A DNA stretch of 64,000 nucleotides from an uncultured Flavobacteriaceae bacterium (GCA_905480425.1 CAJQQG010000005.1:28541-92540); one strand, 5' to 3'. Numbered from the stretch's first letter, positions 9,630 to 20,180 are shown. The notes: generated from the letters alone by a model not told the origin. Numbers and translations: made by a program.

Positions 9630-10724
9630 ATGAAAGCAGGTATTGTAGGTCTACCTAACGTCGGGAAATCAACTCTTTTCAATTGTTTGTCGAATGCCAA
9701 AGCACAAAGTGCAAATTTTCCTTTTTGTACAATAGAACCCAATATTGGTGTGGTAAACGTCCCAGATTCTCGTTTAAAAAAACTTGAAAGCATAGTAAAA
9801 CCAGAAAATGTCATTCCTGCGACAGTTGAAATTGTTGACATAGCAGGCTTAGTAAAAGGTGCTAGTAAAGGGGAAGGATTGGGCAACCAGTTTCTAGCTA
9901 ATATTCGTGAAACTGATGCTATTTTACATGTGCTGCGCTGTTTTGATAATGACAACATTATTCATGTTGATGAATCTGTAGATCCAGTTCGAGATAAGGA
10001 AACCATTGATATAGAACTCCAGCTAAAAGACTTGGAGACAGTTGAAAAAAAGTTAGATAAGGTTAATAAAGCGGCAAGGACAGGAAATAAAGAGGCGATT
10101 AAAGAAAAAGAAGTATTGGATCATTTGAAAAATGAATTAGAAGCATCTAAAAATGTTCGTAGTATTGATTTTAAAGAAGAGGATAGAAATGTCATTGTAA
10201 AGCCACTACAACTTATTACCGACAAACCTGTTTTGTACGTATGTAACGTAGATGAAATTTCTGCAAAAGACGGCAATCATTATGTGGAAAAGGTTAAAAT
10301 GTTGGTTAAAGACGAAAATGCAGGACTTCTTATATTAGCAGTTAGTATAGAAGCCGATATAAATGAGTTGGACTCTTTTGAAGAACGTCAGATGTTTTTG
10401 GAAGATTTAGGTCTGAAAGAAGCTGGATCAGCAAAATTAATCCGAAGCGCTTATGCGCTGCTCAATCAGCAAACTTATTTTACTGCAGGCGTTAAGGAAG
10501 TTAGAGCATGGACAATACCAATTGGTGCTTCCGCTCCTCAGGCTGCGGGTGTTATTCATACTGACTTTGAGAAAGGTTTTATTCGTTCAGAGGTAATAGG
10601 ATATGATGATTATCAACACTACGGTTCTGAGACTAAAGTTAAGGAAGCAGGAAAAATGAGGGTAGAGGGTAAAGAATATATAGTAAAAGATGGCGATGTA
10701 ATGCATTTCCGATTTAACGTTTAA
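9630..10724 (+). CDS. ychF: redox-regulated ATPase YchF (Obg-like)
   Basis: [38 protein letters not shown]; start at 9630 because the longer ORF start (9612) falls in the putative -7 box. Confidence 0.95.
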   Translation: MKAGIVGLPNVGKSTLFNCLSNAKAQSANFPFCTIEPNIGVVNVPDSRLKKLESIVKPENVIPATVEIVDIAGLVKGASKGEGLGNQFLANIRETDAILHVLRCFDNDNIIHVDESVDPVRDKETIDIELQLKDLETVEKKLDKVNKAARTGNKEAIKEKEVLDHLKNELEASKNVRSIDFKEEDRNVIVKPLQLITDKPVLYVCNVDEISAKDGNHYVEKVKMLVKDENAGLLILAVSIEADINELDSFEERQMFLEDLGLKEAGSAKLIRSAYALLNQQTYFTAGVKEVRAWTIPIGASAPQAAGVIHTDFEKGFIRSEVIGYDDYQHYGSETKVKEAGKMRVEGKEYIVKDGDVMHFRFNV

Positions 10725-10728
10725 AAAG

Positions 10729-11376
10729 TTGTTAAAAGTTATGCCGTTAAGAGGTTTTAAATACATTATAGCTCTTACTGCTATAACCGCTATTTACAGT
10801 AATTATTTTGGGTTAACTATTATTTATTTTATTTTAAAACTCTTAACCACATCCCTAATAATTTTGATGCCTTTACTCTATGCATCAGTCAAAAACTCAT
10901 TATTTGCTAAGTCAATAATTATTGGATTAATTTTTTGCCTTATTGGTGATTTCTCATTATTATTTGAACATTACTTTACTATTGGACTGATCTCTTTTTT
11001 AGTAGGACACATATTTTTTATTAGATCATTTACAGTTGTTAATGGATGGCACTGGCCTCTAAAAATTGGAATTCCACTGACTTTTATTGCAGGAATACTA
11101 CTTTGTCTTATCTATTCTAATTTAAACTCTTTTTTTACACCAATTCTTATATACATTATAGTTATCGTAATAATGAGTTGGCATGGAATATTCTTACAGC
11201 TTAGTAGTTCGAATGAGGTATTTAAATCAGTCGGATATGCGGTTTCTTTATTTATGTTTTCTGACGGAATATTAGCTTTAAATAAATTTTATATTCATTT
11301 TTCTTCAGCAGGAATATTAATTTTATCGACTTATTGGTTGGCTATTTTTTTTCTAGGTGAAGCAGCTTCAAAATAA
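10729..11376 (+). CDS. lysoplasmalogenase-like membrane protein (YhhN/TMEM86)
   Basis: ORF 215 aa, multi-TM, CLIGDFSLLFEHYFTIGLISFLVGHIFFIRSF; alternative ATG at 10741. Confidence 0.7.
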   Translation: MLKVMPLRGFKYIIALTAITAIYSNYFGLTIIYFILKLLTTSLIILMPLLYASVKNSLFAKSIIIGLIFCLIGDFSLLFEHYFTIGLISFLVGHIFFIRSFTVVNGWHWPLKIGIPLTFIAGILLCLIYSNLNSFFTPILIYIIVIVIMSWHGIFLQLSSSNEVFKSVGYAVSLFMFSDGILALNKFYIHFSSAGILILSTYWLAIFFLGEAASK

Positions 11377-11426
11377 TAATTTATAAATTCAATTGCTCTC
11401 AAAGACTCTATTGCAAAGAATAAGCT

Positions 11427-11434
11427 TATTTTTG
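11427..11434 (+). promoter_or_regulatory. -7 box TATTTTTG upstream of SulP gene, within AATAAGCTTATTTTTG
   Basis: Same AATAAGCTTATTTTTG string as upstream of ychF. Confidence 0.45.
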
Positions 11435-11460
11435 CCTCTTATTTTAAAAAAAAGCATTCC

Positions 11461-13056
11461 TTGAAACCTTTTCAACTCATTGACCGAACCAACGGTGGTA
11501 GTATTAAAAATGACCTTTTATCGGGTATAACAGTTGCTTTAGCACTTGTGCCTGAGGCTGTAGCCTTTGCTTTTGTTGCAGGTATATCTCCTATAATAGG
11601 TTTGTATGGTGCTTTTATGATGGGATTGGTTACCTCGATTTTTGGAGGACGCCCCGGTATGATTTCAGGTGCAACAGGTGCTATGGCTGTTGTCATGGTG
11701 CATTTAGTTAAAGAAGGCAATCAATTAGGTGGAACCGATAGTTCTGGGCTACAATACCTTTTTGGCGCCTTACTTTTAGCAGGAATACTTCAGATTTTTG
11801 CTGGCCTGCTAAAATTAGGGAAATTTGTTCGAATGATTCCACATTCTGTTATGATGGGTTTTGTAAATGGATTAGCCATTGTAATATTTATATCTCAATT
11901 AGGGATGTTTAAAAGTAATGGAAACTGGCTGCAAGGCAGTGCACTATTTATTATGATAGCTTTAGCGTCAACTACTATGCTAATTATGGCATTTCTTCCT
12001 TTAATAACAAAAAAAATACCTGCAGCATTAATAGCAATTATATTGGTATCTTTAGTCGTTATTTTAGGAGATTTAGACACTGAAACTGTAAAATCATTTA
12101 TAGTTAACAATGGAGGAGAGGGAATCAAAGCTGGATTACCTAACTTTCAAATTCCACTTATTTCATTCTCATTAGACACACTTTTTTTTATAGCCCCATA
12201 TTCGTTTATTTTAGCTTCTATTGGTTTAATCGAATCTTTAATGACCCTAAACTTAATTGATGAATTAACAGACACCCATGGTAGTGGAAACAGAGAGTGT
12301 GTTGCTCAAGGTGCAGGTAATATTTTAAATAGTTTTTTTGGCGGTATGGGAGGATGTGCTATGATTGGACAAAGTATTATAAATATAAAATCTGGAGGGC
12401 GTGGACGTCTTTCTGGAATTACTGCAGCCTTGGCACTATTGTTTTTCATTTTATTCGGCTCAAGTTATATTGAGCAAGTTCCTATAGCAGCCCTTGTAGG
12501 GGTAATGTTTATGGTTGTTTTGGGAACTTTTGCCTGGAGTACCTTCAAAGTATGGAATAAAGTTCCAACGGCAGATGTAATTGTTATTTTATTAGTTACG
12601 ATTATTACTGTATTTTTTGATTTGGCAATTGCTGTTTTGTCAGGTGTAATTGTTTCTTCTCTGGTCTTTGCATGGGAAAATGCTAAGCGCATTCGTGCAA
12701 GAAAACACATAGATGATTATGGTGTGAAACATTATGAAATTTATGGACCTCTGTTTTTTGGATGTATTGAATTATTCAACAGTAAATTTGATGTTAAAAA
12801 TGATCCAAGTGAGATCGTTATCGATTTTAAAGAATCTAGAATTGTTGATCAATCAGCAATAGAGTGTATTAATAAACTAACTGAACGTTATCATAAAATT
12901 GGAAAAAACATTCATTTACGTCACTTGTCTTCCGATTGTGTTAAATTAATAAAAAGAGCTGAAAAAATTTGTGTTGTAAATGTTCTTGAAGACCCTGATT
13001 ATTTTGTTTCGATTGATAATTTTCGGCAAACTCAAAATGCACTCATTACTAAATAA
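11461..13056 (+). CDS. SulP family inorganic anion transporter with C-terminal STAS domain
   Basis: DLLSGITVALALVPEAVAFAFVAG; GGMGGCAMIGQSIINIKSGGRGRLSG; STAS-like VIDFKESRIVDQSAIECINKL. TTG start. Confidence 0.9.
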   Translation: MKPFQLIDRTNGGSIKNDLLSGITVALALVPEAVAFAFVAGISPIIGLYGAFMMGLVTSIFGGRPGMISGATGAMAVVMVHLVKEGNQLGGTDSSGLQYLFGALLLAGILQIFAGLLKLGKFVRMIPHSVMMGFVNGLAIVIFISQLGMFKSNGNWLQGSALFIMIALASTTMLIMAFLPLITKKIPAALIAIILVSLVVILGDLDTETVKSFIVNNGGEGIKAGLPNFQIPLISFSLDTLFFIAPYSFILASIGLIESLMTLNLIDELTDTHGSGNRECVAQGAGNILNSFFGGMGGCAMIGQSIINIKSGGRGRLSGITAALALLFFILFGSSYIEQVPIAALVGVMFMVVLGTFAWSTFKVWNKVPTADVIVILLVTIITVFFDLAIAVLSGVIVSSLVFAWENAKRIRARKHIDDYGVKHYEIYGPLFFGCIELFNSKFDVKNDPSEIVIDFKESRIVDQSAIECINKLTERYHKIGKNIHLRHLSSDCVKLIKRAEKICVVNVLEDPDYFVSIDNFRQTQNALITK

Positions 13057-13060
13057 ATAT

Positions 13061-13405
13061 TTAAGTATTTTCTGAAATAGAATCATATACAATTACACTT
13101 TCCCATAAATGAGCAGCTTCTTTAATAAACAGCTCATGAGTAGGATCAATTTGATAAGCATTTTGTTTATCTAAATCCGAAAAAATCATCATATAAAAAT
13201 AGGTAAAGGAATTATCTACAACCGCTCTTTCCTCTACTTCTGCAGCTTTTCCAAAGTGATTGAAAGTTGCTTGAGGGTTTGTCCTTATCAGCTTACGTAT
13301 TGCTTTTTCAAAGGCATTAGTACTTTCATGATTATTTGGATTTTTAAGCCAAAAATAAACACTATGAACAAAAGGTCCTACAGTATTTTCTATATTTTTT
13401 TTCAT
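13061..13405 (-). CDS. Dabb (stress-responsive alpha/beta-barrel) family protein
   Basis: GPFVHSVYFWLKN...YFYMMIFSDLDKQNAYQIDPTHELFIKE typical of Dabb domain. Confidence 0.75.
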   Translation of the reverse strand: MKKNIENTVGPFVHSVYFWLKNPNNHESTNAFEKAIRKLIRTNPQATFNHFGKAAEVEERAVVDNSFTYFYMMIFSDLDKQNAYQIDPTHELFIKEAAHLWESVIVYDSISENT

Positions 13406-13599
13406 AATTATTTTTGATTAAATATTTTGAGGACCCCATTTTATTTAATAAATATATAAAAGAAACTTACCTTGAAGAACAACAATCACTAAAATGTATT
13501 AAAATAACTTTTTAACAAAAAAAAGAATGGATTGTTCATTTCTTGAACGTAATACTGTTTTTAGTTTTGTTCGCAATATTTATATTGGCTCTTTATTAT

Positions 13600-15459
13600 A
13601 TGAAAGAAGAAACCGCCTATACCGAAGATAATATTCGCTCTCTAGATTGGAAAGAACATATACGTTTACGTCCTGGGATGTACATAGGTAAATTAGGAGA
13701 CGGTTCTTCCCCAGATGATGGAATTTATATTCTCTTAAAAGAGGTTTTGGATAATTGTGTAGATGAGTTTGTAATGGGTGCTGGTAAAACCATTGAAATT
13801 TCCATTAAAGATAGCACGGTTACAGTTCGTGATTTTGGGCGTGGAATTCCACTTGGTAAAGTTGTTGATGTAGTTTCGAAAATGAATACTGGTGGAAAAT
13901 ATGATTCCAAGGCATTTAAAAAATCAGTAGGATTGAATGGTGTAGGAACTAAAGCGGTAAATGCGCTTTCCTCAAGTTTTATTGTAGAATCAAACAGAGA
14001 GAAACAATCTAAGTGTGCTGCTTTTCAATATGGTATATTAAGCGAAGATTCGCCAGTGGGGGATAGCTCTCGACGAAGAGGAACCAAGGTTGTATTTGTT
14101 CCTGATGCTACAATCTTTAAAAATTATATCTACAGAATTGAATACGTGGAGCGCATGGTTAAATATTATGTTTATTTAAATCCTGGGTTAACTATTGATT
14201 TAAATGGACAAAAGTTCTTTTCTGAAAATGGATTAAAAGATTTATTAACCGATCAAACTAATGAAAACGATTTAACATATCCAATTATTCATTTACGCGG
14301 AGATGATATTGAAGTAGCACTTACTCATAGTAAAACTCAATACAGTGAAGAATACCATTCCTTTGTAAATGGACAGCATACTACTCAAGGTGGAACTCAT
14401 CAAGCTGCCTTTCGCGAAGGACTTGTTAAGACAATTAGAGAATATTTTGGAAAAAATTATGAAGCCTCAGACATCAGGAAGTCTATTATATCTGCCGTTA
14501 GTATAAAAGTAACCGAACCAGTGTTTGAGTCTCAAACAAAAACAAAGTTGGGTTCAACGGAAATGGGAGACGGTATGCCTTCTGTTCGAAGTTATATTGT
14601 AGATTTTTTGAATACTCAATTGGATAATTTTTTACATAAAAACACAACGATTGCATTAGCTATTCAACAAAAAATTATTCAGGCAGAACGCGAACGTAAA
14701 GACTTATCAGGTATTCGAAAGTTGGCTCGAGAACGTGCTAAAAAGGCAAGTTTGCATAATAAAAAACTTAGAGATTGCAGGGTGCATTTATCAGATCTTA
14801 AAAGGGATCGTCGCCTTGATTCTACTTTATTTATTACTGAGGGAGACTCTGCTAGTGGTTCCATTACAAAGTCAAGAGACGTCAATACTCAAGCAGTTTT
14901 TAGCTTGCGTGGCAAACCTCTCAATAGCTATGGGATGTCTAAAAAAATCGTATATGAAAATGAAGAATTTAATTTGTTGCAGGCAGCACTAAATATTGAG
15001 GATGGCCTGGAAGATTTAAGGTATAATAATATTGTAATTGCAACAGATGCCGATGTTGATGGAATGCACATTCGCCTTTTACTCATCACTTTTTTTCTTC
15101 AATTTTTTCCTGAACTCATAAAAGAAGGACATTTGTACATTTTGCAAACCCCACTTTTTAGAGTTCGCGATAAAAAACAAACCTTTTATTGTTACAGCGA
15201 ACAGGAGCGAAGAGATGCTATTGGTAAATTGATAGGTAAGCCAGAAATTACTCGTTTCAAAGGATTAGGTGAAATCTCTCCTGATGAATTTAAATTTTTT
15301 ATTGGCGACAATATTCGTCTTGATCCAGTTATGATGGACAAAAGCATTACCACAGAACAATTACTTGAATTTTATATGGGTAAAAATACCCAAGACCGTC
15401 AAAAATTCATTATTAACAATCTTAAAGTAGAACTTGATCTGGCAGAAGAAGTGAAATAA
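13600..15459 (+). CDS. parE: DNA topoisomerase IV subunit B
   Basis: [22 protein letters not shown], Toprim [28 protein letters not shown]; start at [10 protein letters not shown] (13600) favoured over ORF start 13543. Confidence 0.93.
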   Translation: MKEETAYTEDNIRSLDWKEHIRLRPGMYIGKLGDGSSPDDGIYILLKEVLDNCVDEFVMGAGKTIEISIKDSTVTVRDFGRGIPLGKVVDVVSKMNTGGKYDSKAFKKSVGLNGVGTKAVNALSSSFIVESNREKQSKCAAFQYGILSEDSPVGDSSRRRGTKVVFVPDATIFKNYIYRIEYVERMVKYYVYLNPGLTIDLNGQKFFSENGLKDLLTDQTNENDLTYPIIHLRGDDIEVALTHSKTQYSEEYHSFVNGQHTTQGGTHQAAFREGLVKTIREYFGKNYEASDIRKSIISAVSIKVTEPVFESQTKTKLGSTEMGDGMPSVRSYIVDFLNTQLDNFLHKNTTIALAIQQKIIQAERERKDLSGIRKLARERAKKASLHNKKLRDCRVHLSDLKRDRRLDSTLFITEGDSASGSITKSRDVNTQAVFSLRGKPLNSYGMSKKIVYENEEFNLLQAALNIEDGLEDLRYNNIVIATDADVDGMHIRLLLITFFLQFFPELIKEGHLYILQTPLFRVRDKKQTFYCYSEQERRDAIGKLIGKPEITRFKGLGEISPDEFKFFIGDNIRLDPVMMDKSITTEQLLEFYMGKNTQDRQKFIINNLKVELDLAEEVK

Positions 15460-15637
15460 TTCAAACTCTTGTTTCTATAAATAAAAACTTAGCATTTACG
15501 ATACCTAATAAAAATATTCATATTTAAAAACATTATTCTTTATCAAATTTTAATCGTAATGGTGGTTAATTTTGATGATTCATCTTAAAATTAGATAAGT
15601 TTTATCTTTAGTTTAAAGATCATTTTTCTAAAAAGTC

Positions 15638-15674
15638 TTGAGAAGACGATTTTTTTAAAAAAATTACTTCTCAA
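15638..15674. repeat. inverted repeat/hairpin in parE-parC gap
   Basis: TTGAGAAG (15638-15645) / CTTCTCAA (15667-15674) with an inner TTTTTTTAAAAAAA self-complementary core. Confidence 0.6.
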
Positions 15675-15745
15675 CTAAAATTTGTTAATTTCTTCAATAA
15701 ATTTTCACTTAAAATATAGGTCTGATATAGTATTTTAGCAATTCT

Positions 15746-18349
15746 ATGGATGAAATTATTGATCACATACCAACAAATGATTCTTCCAGCGATTCGCTGG
15801 TAAAAATCACAGGCATGTATAAAGATTGGTTTTTAGATTATGCTTCTTATGTCATCCTAGAGCGTGCTGTACCTGCTATTGAAGACGGATTGAAGCCAGT
15901 GCAGCGGAGAATTCTTCATTCCATGAAAGATTTAGATGATGGTCGCTATAGCAAAGTTGCTAATATTGTAGGACACACGATGCAATATCACCCTCACGGA
16001 GATGCTAGTATTGCTGACGCAATGGTTCAAGTCGGGCAGAAAGAATTGTTAATTGATATGCAAGGGAATTGGGGTAATCTTTTGACCGGTGACAGTGCAG
16101 CAGCTTCTCGTTATATTGAAGCTCGATTATCTAAATTTGCTCTAGAGGTTGTTTTTAGTCCAAAAGTAACGGAGTGGCAACTTTCATATGATGGCCGTAA
16201 AAAAGAACCCATTCATCTGCCAGTTAAATTCCCTTTATTATTGGCACAAGGTGCTGAGGGTATTGCTGTAGGTCTCTCCACAAAAATTTTACCTCACAAT
16301 TTCAATGAATTATTACAAGCAAGTATTCTTCACTTAAAGGGTAAAAAATTTACTATTTTTCCCGATTTTCAAACAGGTGGAATTATCGACATCCAGGGTT
16401 ATAATGATGGGTTGCGAGGAGGAAAAGTAAGAGTTCGAGCAAAAATTCATCAGCAAGATAAAAACACTTTAGTTATCAATCAAATTCCATTCAGCACGAA
16501 TACTTCAAGCTTGATTGATAGTATTTTAAAAGCAAATGAAAAAGGTAAAATAAAAATTAAAAAAATTGAAGATAACACTTCTTCTGCAGTTGAAATTTTA
16601 GTGCATTTACCAAATGATATTTCACCAGATAGAACTATTGATGCATTATATGCTTTTACGGCTTGTGAAACATCTATTTCTCCTTTAGGTTGTTTAATTA
16701 TTGACAACAAGCCAAACTTTATGGGCGTATCAGAGATGTTGAAGATTTCAACTGATCACACGGTTCAATTACTTAAATTAGAATTGGAAGTTCAACTTCA
16801 TGAACTGGAAAATCAATGGCATTATGCTTCTTTAGAACGAATTTTTATTGAAAATAAAATATATCGTGATATTGAAGAGGCTGGTACCTGGGAAGAGGTT
16901 ATTTCTTTTATTGATAAGGGACTATTACCTCATATTGCTAACCTAAAAAGACCTGTAATTGAAGAAGATATAGTTCGTCTTACCGAAATTAGAATTAAAC
17001 GAATTTCTAAATTTGATTTGGATAAAGCACAACAAAAAATTGAAGCATTAGAGGCTGATATTGCTGAAGTGAAAAATAATTTAGCACACCTTATTGATTT
17101 TTCAATTCGTTATTTCACTCACCTTAAGAAAGTCTATGGTTCTGATAAAAAGCGTCAATCGGAAATCCGCATATTTGATGATGTAGATGCCAAGAAAGTG
17201 GTGGTGCGAAATCTTAAATTATATGTAAATAGGGCAGAAGGTTTTATTGGCACTTCTTTGCGTAAAGATGATTTTGTTTGTGAATGCTCTGATATTGATG
17301 ATATTATTGTGTTTACTCAAGATGGTAAAATGCAAGTTGTAAAAGTAGATGGTAAAGTGTTCATAAGTAAAAATATTATTCATGTAGCTGTCTTTAAGAA
17401 AAAAGATACTCGAACGGTATATAACATGGTATACCGTGATGGTAAAGGGGGTACTTCTTTTATAAAACGTTTTGCTGTTACGGGAGTAACTCGAGATAAA
17501 GTTTATGATTTAACACAAAGCAGAGCAGGATCCGAAATCCTTTATTTTTCACCCAATTCAAACGGAGAAGCAGAAATTATTTCAATTATTTTACGAAATA
17601 CAGCTAGTATTAAAAAAATAAAATGGGATTTAGATTTTTCTGATCTTCAGGTAAAAGGTAGAGCAGTTCGAGGAAATACGGTAACTAAATATACCATTAA
17701 AAAAATTGAATTAAAAGAAAAAGGAGTATCAACTCTTAAGCCCCGTAAAATATGGTTCGACGAAACAATCAGAAGATTGAATTTAGAAGAAAGAGGCCTT
17801 CTTTTAGGTGCTTTTAAAGGGGATGACAAGCTTCTTGTAGCTACTCAACACGGAACCTTAAAGGCAGTTGCTCCTGAATTAAGTCTTCATTTTGATGACT
17901 CAGTAATTCACCTTGAGAAGTGGATTCCGCAAAAACCAATTACTGCCGTATATTTTGACACAGAAAAAGAACGTTACTTCCTTAAGCGTTTTCTTTTAGA
18001 GTCAGTAGAAAAGGAAGATAATTTTATGAAAGAAGGGGGTATTTTAACTTATGTAGGTTTTGACTGGCGTCCACTATTAACTTTGCAATATGAAAAAAAG
18101 AGGGGGAAGGATCAGCCTTCGGATACTGAAATTAATGCTGAAGAATTTATTTCAGTAAAAGGTTTTAAAGCACTTGGCAATCAATTAACTGATAAAAAAC
18201 TGAAAGTAGTTTCTTTAAAAGAAGCACTCCCTTTTGAAGAAATCATTGAAGATGTGATTACAGAGATTGAAGTTGAGGCGGAAGATGTTGGCCCTAAAAG
18301 TTCTACATCAAGTGATGATGAAGAAACACAGTTTACAATTGATTTTTAA
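15746..18349 (+). CDS. parC: DNA topoisomerase IV subunit A
   Basis: YASYVILERAVPAIEDGLKPVQRRILHSM; YHPHGDASIADAMV; SAAASRYIEARLS catalytic Tyr region. Confidence 0.95.
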   Translation: MDEIIDHIPTNDSSSDSLVKITGMYKDWFLDYASYVILERAVPAIEDGLKPVQRRILHSMKDLDDGRYSKVANIVGHTMQYHPHGDASIADAMVQVGQKELLIDMQGNWGNLLTGDSAAASRYIEARLSKFALEVVFSPKVTEWQLSYDGRKKEPIHLPVKFPLLLAQGAEGIAVGLSTKILPHNFNELLQASILHLKGKKFTIFPDFQTGGIIDIQGYNDGLRGGKVRVRAKIHQQDKNTLVINQIPFSTNTSSLIDSILKANEKGKIKIKKIEDNTSSAVEILVHLPNDISPDRTIDALYAFTACETSISPLGCLIIDNKPNFMGVSEMLKISTDHTVQLLKLELEVQLHELENQWHYASLERIFIENKIYRDIEEAGTWEEVISFIDKGLLPHIANLKRPVIEEDIVRLTEIRIKRISKFDLDKAQQKIEALEADIAEVKNNLAHLIDFSIRYFTHLKKVYGSDKKRQSEIRIFDDVDAKKVVVRNLKLYVNRAEGFIGTSLRKDDFVCECSDIDDIIVFTQDGKMQVVKVDGKVFISKNIIHVAVFKKKDTRTVYNMVYRDGKGGTSFIKRFAVTGVTRDKVYDLTQSRAGSEILYFSPNSNGEAEIISIILRNTASIKKIKWDLDFSDLQVKGRAVRGNTVTKYTIKKIELKEKGVSTLKPRKIWFDETIRRLNLEERGLLLGAFKGDDKLLVATQHGTLKAVAPELSLHFDDSVIHLEKWIPQKPITAVYFDTEKERYFLKRFLLESVEKEDNFMKEGGILTYVGFDWRPLLTLQYEKKRGKDQPSDTEINAEEFISVKGFKALGNQLTDKKLKVVSLKEALPFEEIIEDVITEIEVEAEDVGPKSSTSSDDEETQFTIDF

Positions 18350-18350
18350 C

Positions 18351-19109
18351 TCATTTTATTTTTTTAGAGTAGCTGTTTATTAGCTCTACACCTAAGGAGA
18401 AGGCAATAGAGAAATACAAATATCCTTTTGGAATCCTAGTTATGTTAGAGCCAAAAAAAACGGTTTCAGAAATACTTGCTGCTTCAGTAATTAACATAAA
18501 ACCAATCAATAGTAAAAAAGCTAGTCCCAGTATTTGGAGTGAGGGTCGATTGTTTATAAATAGACTAATTGGATTTGAAAACCATATCATTATAGAAATT
18601 GAGATAATTACAGCCGCTATCATTATTAAAAGGGCATAAGGAATTCCGCTGGTCATTCCGACGGCAGTTAGAATAGAATCAAAAGAAAAGACAATATCTA
18701 TAAGTACTATTTGAAAAACAACTTTTGAAAATGCAGTAGATGATTTTAGTTCTAAGGTTTTTTTTTCATGAACTTCCTCTACTTTATTATATATTTCTTT
18801 AGTGCTTTTGTAGAGTAAAAATATACCACCAACCATTAAAATTAATGCTTGAATTGAAACATTAGAAGAAAAAAAAGATGTTTCTATTGTAAAAAGTGTG
18901 CTTTGCATTTGAATAAGCCAATTCACACCAAGAAGTAGTATAATTCTCATGATCATGGCAAGGAAAAGTCCAATTTGCATGAGTTTTTTACGAATATCTT
19001 CAGGAAATCTCCCTGCTAAAATTGAAATAAAAATAATGTTATCGATCCCTAAGACAATCTCTAAAAAGGTAAGTGTCAAAAAAGCAATAAATAAATCAGG
19101 GGTTAACAT
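18351..19109 (-). CDS. TerC family membrane protein
   Basis: LTFLEIVLGIDNIIFISILAGRFP and VLIDIVFSFDSILTAVGMT motifs. Confidence 0.9.
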   Translation of the reverse strand: MLTPDLFIAFLTLTFLEIVLGIDNIIFISILAGRFPEDIRKKLMQIGLFLAMIMRIILLLGVNWLIQMQSTLFTIETSFFSSNVSIQALILMVGGIFLLYKSTKEIYNKVEEVHEKKTLELKSSTAFSKVVFQIVLIDIVFSFDSILTAVGMTSGIPYALLIMIAAVIISISIMIWFSNPISLFINNRPSLQILGLAFLLLIGFMLITEAASISETVFFGSNITRIPKGYLYFSIAFSLGVELINSYSKKIK

Positions 19110-19112
19110 GGT

Positions 19113-19484
19113 CTATTTTATTTTCTTGATTGTACCGCGATGTCTGTTTTTACTATCACCAACAAGAGAATACTGAAAAGTATAAGTATTGTCTTTTGTG
19201 TTTAGTATTTTCATCTGAATAGGTCTTTTGTCTTGATTTGAGGAAGGGTTTAATTTTGTAAGAATACATTCACAGTCATTTACCCAGCGAATTTTAGCAG
19301 TGTCTATTACGCCCTTATAAACCTCTATTTCATAGATAGAATCCCTTGTAAATATTGAAGAAGTCAGTTCTCCATTGATGATTTGAGTAAACTCAAAACT
19401 TCCCGCGTGAAATCGATTGCAATCTCGCTCTGAAGAGTAGCAGGAAGTAAAAAGAAAACCAATCCCTAGGAATAAAAATTTCAT
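19113..19484 (-). CDS. small lipoprotein, conserved in flavobacteria
   Basis: ORF 123 aa, lipobox LFTSCYSS, then RDCNRFHAGSFEF...TAKIRWVNDCECILTKLNP; no topoisomerase motif. Confidence 0.7.
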   Translation of the reverse strand: MKFLFLGIGFLFTSCYSSERDCNRFHAGSFEFTQIINGELTSSIFTRDSIYEIEVYKGVIDTAKIRWVNDCECILTKLNPSSNQDKRPIQMKILNTKDNTYTFQYSLVGDSKNRHRGTIKKIK

Positions 19485-19498
19485 AAAGTGCTAAAATA

Positions 19499-19927
19499 CT
19501 AAGAATTGGGAATATAAATACTAAAAGTACCATTCTTATGTAATTGAATTATTTGAATAATTTCTTCGCTTATATGTCTATTAAAACTAGAATTTATTCT
19601 TTTTGCTTTTTCTTGTGATACTTCAGTATTATGATGCCCTGTTCCACTAACATTTCCAGATATTTTAAGTGATCCTTCGGTTAACAATTCAGGGGGAGAA
19701 GAAGTATTTTGTTTGGAGTTCCCCAGAATTAGCCAATCTAAATCAATCTCTCTAAAGTGTTCATGAATTTTTAACATAAAATCTAAACTTGGTTTATTTC
19801 TTCTAGATAAGATATGAGAAACGGATGAGCGCTGAACACCAATTCTTTCAGCAAATGCGGCAGCACTTAATTGATTGTTTAACATGATTTCCTCTAAACG
19901 CTTAAGAAATGATTCTGTGTTTAACAT
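19499..19927 (-). CDS. XRE-family HTH transcriptional regulator
   Basis: AAAFAERIGVQRSSVSHILSRRNKPSLDFMLKIHEHFREIDLDWLILG is HTH_3-like; variable C-terminal tail. Confidence 0.88.
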   Translation of the reverse strand: MLNTESFLKRLEEIMLNNQLSAAAFAERIGVQRSSVSHILSRRNKPSLDFMLKIHEHFREIDLDWLILGNSKQNTSSPPELLTEGSLKISGNVSGTGHHNTEVSQEKAKRINSSFNRHISEEIIQIIQLHKNGTFSIYIPNS

Positions 19928-19951
19928 TGTAATTATATTTTATAATACTTC

Positions 19952-19982
19952 CAAATATACAATTGTAATTTAATATAAACAA
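19952..19982 (-). promoter_or_regulatory. promoter for the HTH regulator (TTG-N20-TATATTTG on minus strand)
   Basis: CAAATATA 19952-19959 and CAA 19980-19982 on + strand. Confidence 0.55.
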
Positions 19983-20066
19983 ACACTAAAATAATTAAAC
20001 TAATACTTAAATAATAATATTTAAATCCTTGATAATCAATTATATATTAATATATATAAAAAATAA

Positions 20067-20168
20067 TTTACATTTGTAAACAGGTGATCAAAAGGTTAAG
20101 GTAAAAAAATAAATTATGATATTGTTGTGAACTACATTTGTAAACAAGTAGATGTTTACATTTGTATT
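20067..20168. promoter_or_regulatory. three-copy operator-like array TTTACATTTGTAAA
   Basis: Copies at 20067-20080 (TTTACATTTGTAAA), 20131-20144 (ACTACATTTGTAAA), 20155-20168 (TTTACATTTGTATT); each contains TACATTTG. Confidence 0.6.
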
Positions 20169-20180
20169 AACATGTAAGTA

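Noticed and set aside
9626-9958. Minus-strand 110-aa ORF opposite ychF
   Set aside because: Antisense shadow of a strongly conserved gene. The same reasoning was applied to other opposite-strand ORFs, e.g. 5191-5553, 11472-11720, 12465-12710, 31542-31808, 33385-33606, 55754-56140, 61930-62190.
13543-13599. Hydrophobic N-terminal extension [19 protein letters not shown] on ParE (possible membrane-anchored topoisomerase)
   Set aside because: Depends on an upstream TTG; an ATG at 13600 gives a normal ParE N-terminus. AT-rich DNA readily encodes hydrophobic strings.
14735-14992. Plus-strand 85-aa ORF inside parE
   Set aside because: Out-of-frame within the conserved Toprim-encoding region; no evidence of independent coding.
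20067-20168. Direct repeats considered as a mini CRISPR array
   Set aside because: Repeats are ~14 bp, irregularly spaced (64 and 24 bp), promoter-located, with no cas genes; operator array fits better.
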